Of a DNA stretch of 11,339 nt, positions 1 to 5,009 are shown one piece after another (positions within the stretch are counted from its first letter, which is position 1; every line of letters starts with the position of its first letter). Origin of the DNA: Deltaproteobacteria bacterium (GTDB taxonomy: Bacteria > Desulfobacterota > Syntrophia > Syntrophales > UBA5619); contig JAPLJW010000307.1 in NCBI GenBank assembly GCA_026388365.1, positions 1 to 11,339 on the forward strand. The letters run 5' to 3'. Below the pieces are notes generated by a model. It was not told where the DNA came from. It did not search any database and saw nothing but the letters and a program-made list of their open reading frames with translations. A program made the translations under genes and the position numbers.

Positions 1-128
1 CGCTCCGCGTCGCCCTGACCGGCAGGACCGTGAGCCCCGGGATCGACGAGGTGATGGTCATTTTGGGGAAGGAGCGGGTGGTCCGGAAGATCCGGCGGGC
101 GATCGATCGGATCCAGGCCGGCGGTTGA
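1..128 (+). CDS. gltX: Glutamyl-tRNA synthetase, C-terminal end (partial)
   Basis: Reading frame 3 is open from the window edge to a TGA at 126-128. It encodes LRVALTGRTVSPGIDEVMVI followed by LGKERVVRKIRRAIDRIQAGG. The LRVALTG and SPGI segments followed by LGKE are typical of the very C-terminus of bacterial glutamyl-tRNA synthetase, in the anticodon-binding helical domain. The enzyme charges tRNA-Glu with glutamate in the cytoplasm. Only about 41 residues are present, so the catalytic domain cannot be checked. The gene ends about 130 bp before a tRNA-Glu gene on the same strand, which puts the synthetase next to its own substrate RNA. A discriminating or non-discriminating GluRS/GlnRS paralogue cannot be excluded from this fragment. 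Confidence 0.85.
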   Translation, partial: LRVALTGRTVSPGIDEVMVILGKERVVRKIRRAIDRIQAGG

Positions 129-136
129 TTTTGGCC

Positions 137-165
137 TTGACAATTTTTTCGGCATTCATTAAAGA
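137..165 (+). promoter_or_regulatory. Possible sigma-70 promoter for tRNA-Glu
   Basis: A consensus -35 TTGACA at 137-142 is followed after 17 bp by a weak -10 candidate, TAAAGA (160-165). It lies between the gltX stop and the tRNA gene, in an A+T-richer patch. The -35 is perfect but the -10 is poor, and the leader to the tRNA would be about 90 nt. Confidence 0.4.
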
Positions 166-259
166 ACGGAACCCCCTTTGGAAAGTAACCGCGGGGGTGC
201 GGGGCGGAGGAAATCCTGAATCCCGGTTCGGTTTCGAATCCCGGTCCCCAGTCATCGAT

Positions 260-334
260 GGTCCCATCGTCTAGTGGTTAGGACGCTGGCCTCTCACGCC
301 GGAAACCGGGGTTCAAGCCCCCGTGGGACTACCA
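260..334 (+). tRNA. tRNA-Glu, anticodon CTC
   Basis: A complete cloverleaf can be folded. The acceptor stem GGTCCCA pairs with TGGGACT (first pair G-T). The D arm contains GTCTAGTGGTTAGGAC. The anticodon stem CTGGC/GCCGG encloses loop CTCTCAC with anticodon CTC (293-295), reading GAG. The T arm contains GGTTCAAGCC. The discriminator A (331) and an encoded CCA (332-334) follow. The integrase reading towards this gene ends only 15 bp downstream, so the 3' half of the tRNA is the likely integration target and remains intact after insertion. Confidence 0.93.
311..334 (+). other. Probable attachment-site core (tRNA 3' end)
   Basis: This is inferred from context. A tyrosine integrase lies immediately beyond the tRNA 3' end and is transcribed towards it, the usual geometry for elements that use a tRNA T-arm and acceptor 3' half as attB. 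The exact crossover is not visible, because no second copy of this segment was found in the window on either strand. Confidence 0.45.
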
Positions 335-343
335 AAACATTAC

Positions 344-375
344 AAGGGGTTAGCTGATAGCGGCTGACCCCTTTT
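344..375. terminator. Bidirectional hairpin terminator between tRNA-Glu and int
   Basis: AAGGGGTTAGC (344-354) pairs with GCTGACCCCTT (363-373) to give an 11-bp stem with one G-T pair and an 8-nt loop. On the plus strand it runs into TTTT, so it can end the tRNA transcript. On the minus strand it overlaps the last codons and stop (350-352) of the integrase and is followed by a T-rich stretch, so it can also end int. Parts of this hairpin recur at 1557-1577. Confidence 0.7.
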
Positions 376-1465
376 CCGCTTCGGTTGCGGCTGGGTTGCG
401 GAAGGTTGCGTCGTCGTCAAGCCTGTCCACGGCTGCCTTGTTTCCTTCTGGGGCGAGATGCCCGTAAATATCCACCGTAACCTTGATGCTGTGGTGGCCC
501 AGTTGGTCCCGGATATAGGCCAGCGATTCTCCGGCCTGAATCAGCATGCTGGCGTAACCGTGCCGCAGGTCGTGGATGCGGATCCTCCGCAGCCCCGCCT
601 TTTCCAGCGCCTTCCCGAACACCCGCTCCCGCCAGTGGCCTTCGATGAGCGGCGTCCCCGTCTCCGAGATAAAAACCCACTCGGGGACCTTCCCCCACCC
701 GTTCTGGAGGGTTTCGATCCGCCGCTGATTTCTCAGATTCGAGAGAACCTCCGACAACTGCATCGACATGTCCACCCGGCGGCTCTTTCCGCTTTTGGGC
801 GTTCCGATGATCCCCTTCGAGATATTTCTCTGGACGTGGATGAACCGTCCGTGGAAATCGATGTCCCCCCACTGGAGGGCCATCACCTCTCCCAGCCGCA
901 TGCCCGTGCGGGCCAGGGTGAGGGCCATCGGATAATGGCGCGGCAGATGTTCCCTGAAGGCCTTGAGGAGCGCGGCAAGCTCCTCGCGGTTCAGCGGATC
1001 CGCAACGAGCCTCAGACTCTTCTCGCGGATGATCCTTCCCAGCCTATGGGATGGATTGACCGCAATCGCCCCGTCGTCGACGGCCAGGTTCAGAACCCCG
1101 CCGATCACGTTCTTCAAGTGCGTGACCGTGCTCGAAGCAAACCCTTTGCCGCTCTTCTTCATGAGGAATTCCTTCACCATGAGCCGGGTGATGTCCGTCA
1201 CCCGGTACGAGCCGAAAACGGGTTGCACGTGATTCTTGAGAATCCCCCGGTAATCGCCGACGGAAGAGGGCTTGCACGTCGCGGGGACGGTGATTTCGAT
1301 CCACCGCTTGGCGTAATCCCCGTACGTCGGGATCTGCCGCTTCTCATCCACGATTCCGAGGTCCCCCAGGATCAGCCTGGCCTCGATCTTCTTGGCGATG
1401 TTGAGGGCGGCTCGCTGATCCCGCCCCACCTTTTTCGCCTTCCTCCTTCCCTGGTGGTCGATCAT
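350..1465 (-). CDS. int: Tyrosine-recombinase integrase; natural N-terminus probably disrupted
   Basis: Phage-type site-specific integrase that catalyses recombination between attP and the host tRNA-Glu site. Numbering from the ATG at 1465 (371 aa), a SAM-like core-binding domain spans about 45-145 (TYGDYAKRWIEI through GVLNLAVDDGAIAVNP). The catalytic domain spans about 155-340: Arg190 in ARTGMRLGEVMALQW, a lysine in TPKSGKSRR, His298 and Arg301 in HDLRHG, His324 in QLGHHS and nucleophile Tyr334 in VDIYGHL. All key catalytic residues are present. The ATG at 1465 is the first usable in-frame start. However, the 19 codons upstream of it read VKNGVKVRERPQGSGVWWV, a convincing arm-type N-terminus, with no start codon before an in-frame stop at 1523-1525. 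A likely original ATG at 1515 is out of frame by one base across a run of four G. The integrase may therefore be truncated, or the base count may be wrong. Confidence 0.9.
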   Translation of the reverse strand: MIDHQGRRKAKKVGRDQRAALNIAKKIEARLILGDLGIVDEKRQIPTYGDYAKRWIEITVPATCKPSSVGDYRGILKNHVQPVFGSYRVTDITRLMVKEFLMKKSGKGFASSTVTHLKNVIGGVLNLAVDDGAIAVNPSHRLGRIIREKSLRLVADPLNREELAALLKAFREHLPRHYPMALTLARTGMRLGEVMALQWGDIDFHGRFIHVQRNISKGIIGTPKSGKSRRVDMSMQLSEVLSNLRNQRRIETLQNGWGKVPEWVFISETGTPLIEGHWRERVFGKALEKAGLRRIRIHDLRHGYASMLIQAGESLAYIRDQLGHHSIKVTVDIYGHLAPEGNKAAVDRLDDDATFRNPAATEAEKGSAAIS

Positions 1466-1515
1466 GACCCACCAGACGCCCGACCCTTGCGGGCGCTCCC
1501 TTACCTTTACCCCAT

Positions 1516-1745
1516 TTTTGACCTACTCTTTCCACCCTCGTAACGAGAGGCGCGGGAAGGGGTTAGGGTGACCCCTTGTCGGTCTGCAGCGCCTATCCCG
1601 CGGCGATGGAAAGGCCCAGGTTCGCAGGAACCTTCCGGCCCTTTCGAGCGGCGGCTTCCGTGATGTCTTGCGAACGTCACTGTCGGGAATGACCGCCGTC
1701 CTGCGGATTCGAGCGCCTTAAAAATACACGAATCGGCAGGAAATA
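1516..1745. other. Spacer between int and the HTH gene, with hairpins
   Basis: No convincing gene is seen here. An 80-codon minus-strand frame (1507-1749) exists but its composition is biased and unlike a known protein. The spacer contains the small palindrome CTCGTAACGAG at about 1537-1547 and the hairpin AAGGGGTTAGGGTGACCCCTT described separately. It could hold the int promoter or integrase arm sites. Confidence 0.4.
1557..1577. repeat. Second copy of the int-end hairpin motif
   Basis: AAGGGGTTAG (1557-1566) and TGACCCCTT (1569-1577) are exact copies of the two arms found at 344-353 and 365-373, here separated by only 2 bp. Together they make an 8-bp stem with a 5-nt loop. The two copies lie on either side of the integrase gene, in the same orientation. 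No T-run follows on either strand, so this copy is a poor terminator and may instead be a protein-binding site. Confidence 0.6.
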
Positions 1746-1976
1746 TCATCTTTTTTTCACCGCGAATTCCTTCACAACATCGTCCACGATCCGGTTGATT
1801 TGGTGCTCGCTATCGCAGAATTGCTCCAGATAATCGTCGATGTCCCGGTAGCGGATCAGGACGGTACCGGAGGGGATCCGGGCGTGGCGGAGCCCCTGCT
1901 TGAGCCAGCCCCGCATGGTTCGTTCCTTGATCCCGGCATACATCGCTGCGGCTTTGATCTTCCCCCATCCGTCCAT
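1746..1976 (-). CDS. Small helix-turn-helix protein, probable excisionase
   Basis: A 76-residue protein with a MerR/AlpA-like winged HTH at about residues 4-50. KIKAAAMYAGIKERTMRGWL forms the recognition helices, followed by PSGTVLIRYRDIDDYLEQF, the usual small wing and closing helix of the excisionase family. Such proteins bind and bend DNA at att sites to favour excision, or act as AlpA-type activators of int. It lies upstream of int on the same strand, as in an xis-int unit. A good ribosome site, GGAGG (1984-1988 on the complement), sits 7 nt before the ATG. Its promoter region carries one of the two GTCCCCTGA-N12-CACATAGTG modules. A purely regulatory role is the main alternative to excisionase. 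Confidence 0.75.
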   Translation of the reverse strand: MDGWGKIKAAAMYAGIKERTMRGWLKQGLRHARIPSGTVLIRYRDIDDYLEQFCDSEHQINRIVDDVVKEFAVKKR

Positions 1977-2007
1977 TCGGCATCCTCCGGAAAGAGACCT
2001 CCTATTT

Positions 2008-2048
2008 CACTATGTGCAGAAGGGTGCTTCAGGGGACAAAAATATTTT
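2008..2048 (-). promoter_or_regulatory. Two-block promoter module upstream of the excisionase gene
   Basis: Read on the minus strand: AAAATATTTTT (2048-2038), GTCCCCTGA (2037-2029), a 12-bp spacer (2028-2017), CACATAGTG (2016-2008), then 31 nt to the ATG at 1976. Both blocks and the 12-bp spacing are repeated upstream of the replication operon, while the spacer sequence differs. The spacer region contains the small dyad GAAG-N4-CTTC. This could be a promoter with elements around TTGTCC and CATAGT (19 bp apart), or an operator for an element-encoded regulator. Confidence 0.65.
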
Positions 2049-2058
2049 CCGAATTTCT

Positions 2059-2090
2059 TTGTCAAGGCATGAAAATAGTGGTATTGACAA
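2059..2090. repeat. Inverted repeat TTGTCAA-N18-TTGACAA
   Basis: Perfect 7-bp arms at 2059-2065 and 2084-2090 lie between the excisionase promoter module and the sigma-like gene. Each arm contains TTGACA read outward or inward. It may be an operator or divergent -35 elements, but no good -10 was found at the proper distance on either side. Confidence 0.45.
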
Positions 2091-2194
2091 ACGAATTCCC
2101 ATCACCGTTCATGCTCACGTACACCTATTTACAACCACATTCTCTCCGCGACAGCTCAAGCTCACCCCAGTTTCCACAAACCTTGATATGGTCC

Positions 2195-2207
2195 CCGGAC
2201 GACCGGA
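2195..2207 (+). repeat. Direct repeat CCGGACGACCGGA, copy 1
   Basis: A 13-bp sequence repeated exactly at 2384-2396, with start points 189 bp apart, in the non-coding region upstream of the sigma-like gene. The repeat itself is CCGG-ACGA-CCGG followed by A. Function unknown; it could be a regulator site. Confidence 0.5.
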
Positions 2208-2383
2208 AGGCGGCTTCGCCTGACGCACACGGTCGTGGCGCCCGATTGCCTGGAGGCGGGGTGATGCCACCGGCATGGGTTCGTGTTCTCGCCGTTTCGC
2301 TCGTGATGTTTCCGACCCCTTGAGGACCGTGGATCACAAAAATCGTTCAGCGGCTGAGAGGCTTTACTTCCCAAGGCCATCCT

Positions 2384-2396
2384 CCGGACGACCGGA
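2384..2396 (+). repeat. Direct repeat CCGGACGACCGGA, copy 2
   Basis: Exact second copy of the 13-bp repeat at 2195-2207, about 135 bp before the start codon of the sigma-like gene. Confidence 0.5.
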
Positions 2397-2530
2397 TACC
2401 CGTCTCAAACCGGAGGGTTCCGCCCTGGACGTGCGCCAAAGTTCCAATCGTCACAATCAGTAACAAAGTCGGTCAGATAAAGGTTTGAAATCCGAGTTGC
2501 AGCGTTTGAAGCCCCTGCCGCATCCGACGC

Positions 2531-3370
2531 ATGGGTTTCTCGTTTGCCGGACTTCAGAAGGAGCTGGAGTCCGCATGCTTCCGGACGCTCTACGATACGT
2601 TGAGGACCGAATGCCGTCATCTGGCCCCCTTTGCCGATCACCGTGCCCTGATAACCTTCTTTCACGACCGGGAGACGGACTACGAAACAAAAGATATCGT
2701 CCTGCATCACCTCATCGGCGTTTACCGATATGGCGGGAAGTACGAGGCGCTGGCCGCGTTCTTCCTTGTCCTTTTCACGCCGGCGATCGCGCGGCTCTAT
2801 GCCCGGGGACGCCGAATATGCCCGGAGCTCGGCGACGACGACCTTGTCCAGGAGATCTGCCTGGCCCTCCTCCAGGCGATCCGGGAGGCGAATATCGCTC
2901 CCTGCAGGGTGACAGGACAGATTATCGGTAAGGTAAAGAATGCCATCCAGGCGATGCTCCGCCGTCGGATCAACGAAGGGAGACATCATGAGCTGCCCGG
3001 CAGCCGAGAAGGTCCGGCGCACAGATTTTCGGCGGAAGAAGAGCGCTATTTGGCTGATGAAGAAGGATGGATTTACGGGTCAGCTCAAAGAAAGGGAGAG
3101 GCAGCCACGGATCTTTACGCCGCCGACTGGGAAGTTTATGACCTTTCGTCCATCCCGGACGTTTCCGCCCTTCTCGATGACCTTGAAAGGCGCAAGGTCA
3201 TCACCAGGTCGGACCGGCAGATCATCGAGACGACCGTGATCGAAGGAAAGCAGTTGAAGGATCTTGCATCACACCCCACCGATTATGAAAGACTGAAGAA
3301 GCGCCGTCAGCGAGCCCTCCGCGCCATCCGGGAGCATCTCATCAAGTCAATGAATCCAAAAAACAAATAA
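2531..3370 (+). CDS. Sigma-factor-like regulator encoded by the element
   Basis: A 279-residue protein. Residues about 72-148 resemble a sigma-70-family region 2, with LFTPAIARLYARGRRI followed by GDDDLVQEICLALLQAI, matching the conserved acidic D-L-V-Q-E helix. Residues about 214-272 resemble region 4: RSDRQIIETTVIEGKQLKDL followed by YERLKKRRQRALRAIREHL, an HTH with a basic last helix. The link between them (about 150-210) is acidic and variable, as in small sigma factors. The first 70 residues match nothing I recognise. A sigma factor would direct RNA polymerase to special promoters. The ATG at 2531 is the first possible start after an in-frame TGA at 2507-2509, and its ribosome site is poor. 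The gene lies between two copies of a shared promoter module, and its stop overlaps the second one. It might instead be an anti-repressor or late-type activator with a sigma-like fold. Confidence 0.6.
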   Translation: MGFSFAGLQKELESACFRTLYDTLRTECRHLAPFADHRALITFFHDRETDYETKDIVLHHLIGVYRYGGKYEALAAFFLVLFTPAIARLYARGRRICPELGDDDLVQEICLALLQAIREANIAPCRVTGQIIGKVKNAIQAMLRRRINEGRHHELPGSREGPAHRFSAEEERYLADEEGWIYGSAQRKGEAATDLYAADWEVYDLSSIPDVSALLDDLERRKVITRSDRQIIETTVIEGKQLKDLASHPTDYERLKKRRQRALRAIREHLIKSMNPKNK

Positions 3371-3408
3371 AATATTTTGTCCCCTGAGAGGACGTTCCTC
3401 ACATAGTG
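3369..3408 (+). promoter_or_regulatory. Two-block promoter module upstream of the replication operon
   Basis: AAAATATTTT (3369-3378), GTCCCCTGA (3379-3387), a 12-bp spacer containing dyad GAGGA-CGT-TCCTC, and CACATAGTG (3400-3408). It begins inside the stop codon of the sigma-like gene and ends 36 nt before the ATG at 3445. It matches the module in front of the excisionase gene in sequence and spacing but not in its spacer bases. Confidence 0.65.
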
Positions 3409-3413
3409 CATAT

Positions 3414-3441
3414 AGAGGGACTTTTTTCTGAAGAGGGACTT
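3414..3441 (+). repeat. Direct repeat AGAGGGACTT in the leader of the replication gene
   Basis: AGAGGGACTT occurs at 3414-3423 and again at 3432-3441, 18 bp apart. The second copy supplies the ribosome site (AGAGG, 8 nt before the ATG at 3445). The first may be a decoy site or part of a regulator or RNA-binding target. Confidence 0.45.
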
Positions 3442-3444
3442 GCG

Positions 3445-4428
3445 ATGGCCAGAACGCGGATGATCAAGCCCGAATTCTGGGACGACGAGAAGCTTGCGAC
3501 GGTCTCCAGGGACGCCCGCCTGCTTTTCGTTGGCTTGTGGAGCAACTCCGACGATTACGGCGTCGTGAAGGGGCACCCGGCCTGGCTGAAGAACCGGATC
3601 TTCCCCTACGACGAGATCTCGCTCGATATCTTTGAGGGCTGGCTTGCCGAGCTCGCCGCCATCGGGGTCATCGTGCCCTTTCTCCATAACGGGGAGCGGT
3701 ACTGCCATATCCGGAACTTCCGCCGGCACCAGACCATCAACCGCCCCTCGGGGATTCGGAACCCCGCGCCGCCCGAAACGTCCAAAGACGATGGAGGAGC
3801 TCCCGAAATACCGCCGGAAGAGGGTGGGGGTGAACCGGAAACGCCGCCGAACGATGCCGAGGGCCATGAAGGCCTCGACCATTCCCAAGGAGCTGCTCCG
3901 GCCTCCTCAGCGAGCCCTCATGGAGTCCTCAGGGACGGGACCGACAGGGAAAGGGAGGGCATGCAGGACGACTCACGGAGCCCTCACGGAGTACTCAGTG
4001 AGCCCTCAGTGAGTACTCACGGAGCACTCACTGCCCAAACAGAAACAGAAACAGAGACAGAAGGGAAACAGAAACTGAAAGGGGGGTGTGGGGGGAAAAC
4101 GAAAAAGGCCGACGCCGGTGTCCGGGAACGCTTCGCCCGGTTCTGGAGGGCCTACCCGAAGAAGCGATCCAAGGGGCAGGCGGAGAGGGCCTTCTTCAGG
4201 ATCGATCCCGACGAGCAGCTCTTAGCGACCATGATCGCCACGATAGAGCGGGCCACGACATCGGAGGACTGGCTGAAGGAGGGCGGAAAATACATCCCGT
4301 ACCCGGCGACATGGCTCGGCGCGCGGGGCTGGGAGGACGAGATGACGGCGCCGCCCCTGAACGGCGCGGTGTCGGAAGTGACCGCGCGCAACCTCCGCGC
4401 CATACGAGACTGGAGGTCGCCGCCATGA
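3445..4428 (+). CDS. Phage-type replication initiator (lambda O-like), iterons inside the gene
   Basis: A 327-residue protein. Residues 1-110 (MARTRMIKPEFWDDEKLATV, then LLFVGLWSNSDDYGVVKG and RNFRRHQTINRPSGIRNPAPP) match the winged-helix N-terminal domain of phage replication initiators and replisome organisers. Residues about 110-228 are a hydrophilic linker rich in P, E, S and T, encoded partly by tandem DNA repeats. Residues about 229-300 (RERFARFWRAYPKKRSKGQA, then KYIPYPATWLGARGWEDEM) are the C-terminal domain common in phage O/DnaT-like proteins and likely to contact the helicase loader. It would bind the iterons in its own gene and start element replication. I chose the ATG at 3445 because AGAGG precedes it and family members begin MARTR; a GTG at 3406 would add 13 unlikely residues. 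Its TGA overlaps the next ATG by 4 nt. Confidence 0.8.
   Translation: MARTRMIKPEFWDDEKLATVSRDARLLFVGLWSNSDDYGVVKGHPAWLKNRIFPYDEISLDIFEGWLAELAAIGVIVPFLHNGERYCHIRNFRRHQTINRPSGIRNPAPPETSKDDGGAPEIPPEEGGGEPETPPNDAEGHEGLDHSQGAAPASSASPHGVLRDGTDREREGMQDDSRSPHGVLSEPSVSTHGALTAQTETETETEGKQKLKGGCGGKTKKADAGVRERFARFWRAYPKKRSKGQAERAFFRIDPDEQLLATMIATIERATTSEDWLKEGGKYIPYPATWLGARGWEDEMTAPPLNGAVSEVTARNLRAIRDWRSPP
3890..4032 (+). repeat. 11-bp phased iterons inside the initiator gene; candidate replication origin
   Basis: Five contiguous 11-bp units at 3978-4032 follow GAG-N2-CTCA-N2: GAGCCCTCACG, GAGTACTCAGT, GAGCCCTCAGT, GAGTACTCACG and GAGCACTCACT. Two further units lie at 3912-3922 and 3923-3933, a degenerate unit at 3967-3977, and weaker in-phase units at 3890 and 3901. 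The two blocks are separated by exactly 33 bp, so the 11-bp phase is kept throughout. The core GAG-N2-CTC is a dyad. Because 11 is not a multiple of 3, the repeats are preserved as DNA and not as protein. The position inside the initiator gene matches the known lambda O/ori arrangement. Confidence 0.75.
4037..4100 (+). repeat. Purine-rich tract with ACAGAA repeats next to the iterons
   Basis: Directly after the iterons come repeated AACAGA/ACAGAA hexamers (4037-4079), almost all A, G and C on this strand, followed by GGGGGGTGTGGGGGG (4081-4095). In lambda ori an A+T-rich unwinding region follows the iterons. This tract is A-rich on one strand and purine-biased, so it is a candidate melting region. 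It encodes the TETETETE stretch of the linker. Confidence 0.5.
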
Positions 4429-5009
4429 AAGATGAAAACTGTTTCCGGGAACTGATGACGGTTCTCGGGGAGATCCACGACCGGAAGATCACCCGGTTGT
4501 TGCTGGACGTTTACTGGCGAGTTCTGGAGCCCTTTCTGGACGAGGCGTGCATCCGGGCCTTCCACGAGCTCATTCGGAGCGCGAAGTTCTTTCCGAAGCC
4601 CGCCGAGTTTTTGGAGCATCTGGAGGCGAGGCGGGAGGACCGGGCCGCCTCGGCGTGGCTCGATGTTGTCGCGACGCTCAAACGCTTCGGGAATTACCAG
4701 AGCGTTCGCTTCGCCGAGCCCGTGATCCATTCGGCGATCGAGGCGATGGGCGGCTGGGTACGCTTCGGCTTGATGGAGGAGAAGGATCGGCCCTGGAAGC
4801 AGAAGGAGTTCGAGCGGCTCTACCAGATCATCGCCGCCCGGCACGGCAGCCATCCGTCTTACCTCGCCGGGATCTGCGAGATCGAGAATGCCGCCGGCGG
4901 ATACCGGGTACCGGCAGCCATCGACGTTGGTGTGAACGATGGGATCAAAGAAATTGTCGGGAGTGGTGGTGATGTCTCCAATGACCGCTGCGCAATGCCG
5001 TCTCTATGA
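4425..5009 (+). CDS. Phage-type protein in the position of a helicase loader (lambda P-like slot)
   Basis: A 194-residue, mainly helical, soluble protein beginning MKDENCFRELMTVLGEIHDR. Its pattern is a short helical N-terminal domain (about 1-65, ending KFFPKPAEFLEHLEAR), then AWLDVVATLKRFGNYQSVRF and EAMGGWVRFGLMEEKD with KEFERLYQ. That resembles a family of phage proteins of unknown function found after replication initiators. GGAGG (4412-4416) precedes the ATG by 8 nt, and the ATG overlaps the upstream TGA (ATGA at 4425-4428), so translation is coupled. From its place directly after an O-like initiator I infer a role in loading the host replicative helicase. No motif proves this, and no ATPase P-loop is visible. 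Confidence 0.6.
   Translation: MKDENCFRELMTVLGEIHDRKITRLLLDVYWRVLEPFLDEACIRAFHELIRSAKFFPKPAEFLEHLEARREDRAASAWLDVVATLKRFGNYQSVRFAEPVIHSAIEAMGGWVRFGLMEEKDRPWKQKEFERLYQIIAARHGSHPSYLAGICEIENAAGGYRVPAAIDVGVNDGIKEIVGSGGDVSNDRCAMPSL

Larger units (their letters stand above)
2049..2530. other. Long non-coding control region before the sigma-like gene
   Basis: About 480 bp with no credible gene; the short open frames here are not protein-like. Visible structure includes an inverted repeat TTGTCAA (2059-2065)/TTGACAA (2084-2090), which places a TTGACA-like sequence on both strands. There is also a 13-bp direct repeat at 2195-2207 and 2384-2396, and a small hairpin GGCGGCTTCGCC near 2210. No clear -35/-10 pair directly in front of the gene at 2531 was found, so its promoter is unassigned. 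Confidence 0.4.

Noticed and set aside
220..259. A T-arm-like sequence (GGTTTCGAATCCCGG) just before tRNA-Glu
   Set aside because: It resembles a tRNA T-arm but the stem has mismatches and no other cloverleaf part is present upstream. It may be a relic, but the evidence is too thin.
458..1543. A 361-codon open frame on the plus strand
   Set aside because: Antisense shadow of the integrase. Its translation has no recognisable domain and a proline/arginine bias typical of G+C-rich shadows.
1507..1749. An 80-codon minus-strand frame overlapping the excisionase stop by 4 nt
   Set aside because: The ATGA overlap is suggestive, but the translation is low-complexity, rich in R, S and G, with no family resemblance and no ribosome site of note. 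It also runs across the likely int start.
2405..3022. A 205-codon open frame on the minus strand
   Set aside because: It overlaps the sigma-like gene in antisense and shows no recognisable protein features.
3406..3444. GTG start at 3406 for the replication initiator
   Set aside because: The added 13 residues match nothing in the family, and the frame would start inside the CACATAGTG promoter block. The ATG at 3445 has a ribosome site and the typical MARTR start.
3890..4032. Possible CRISPR array
   Set aside because: The repeats are 11 bp, contiguous and without spacers, and they lie inside a replication initiator gene. Iterons explain them better.
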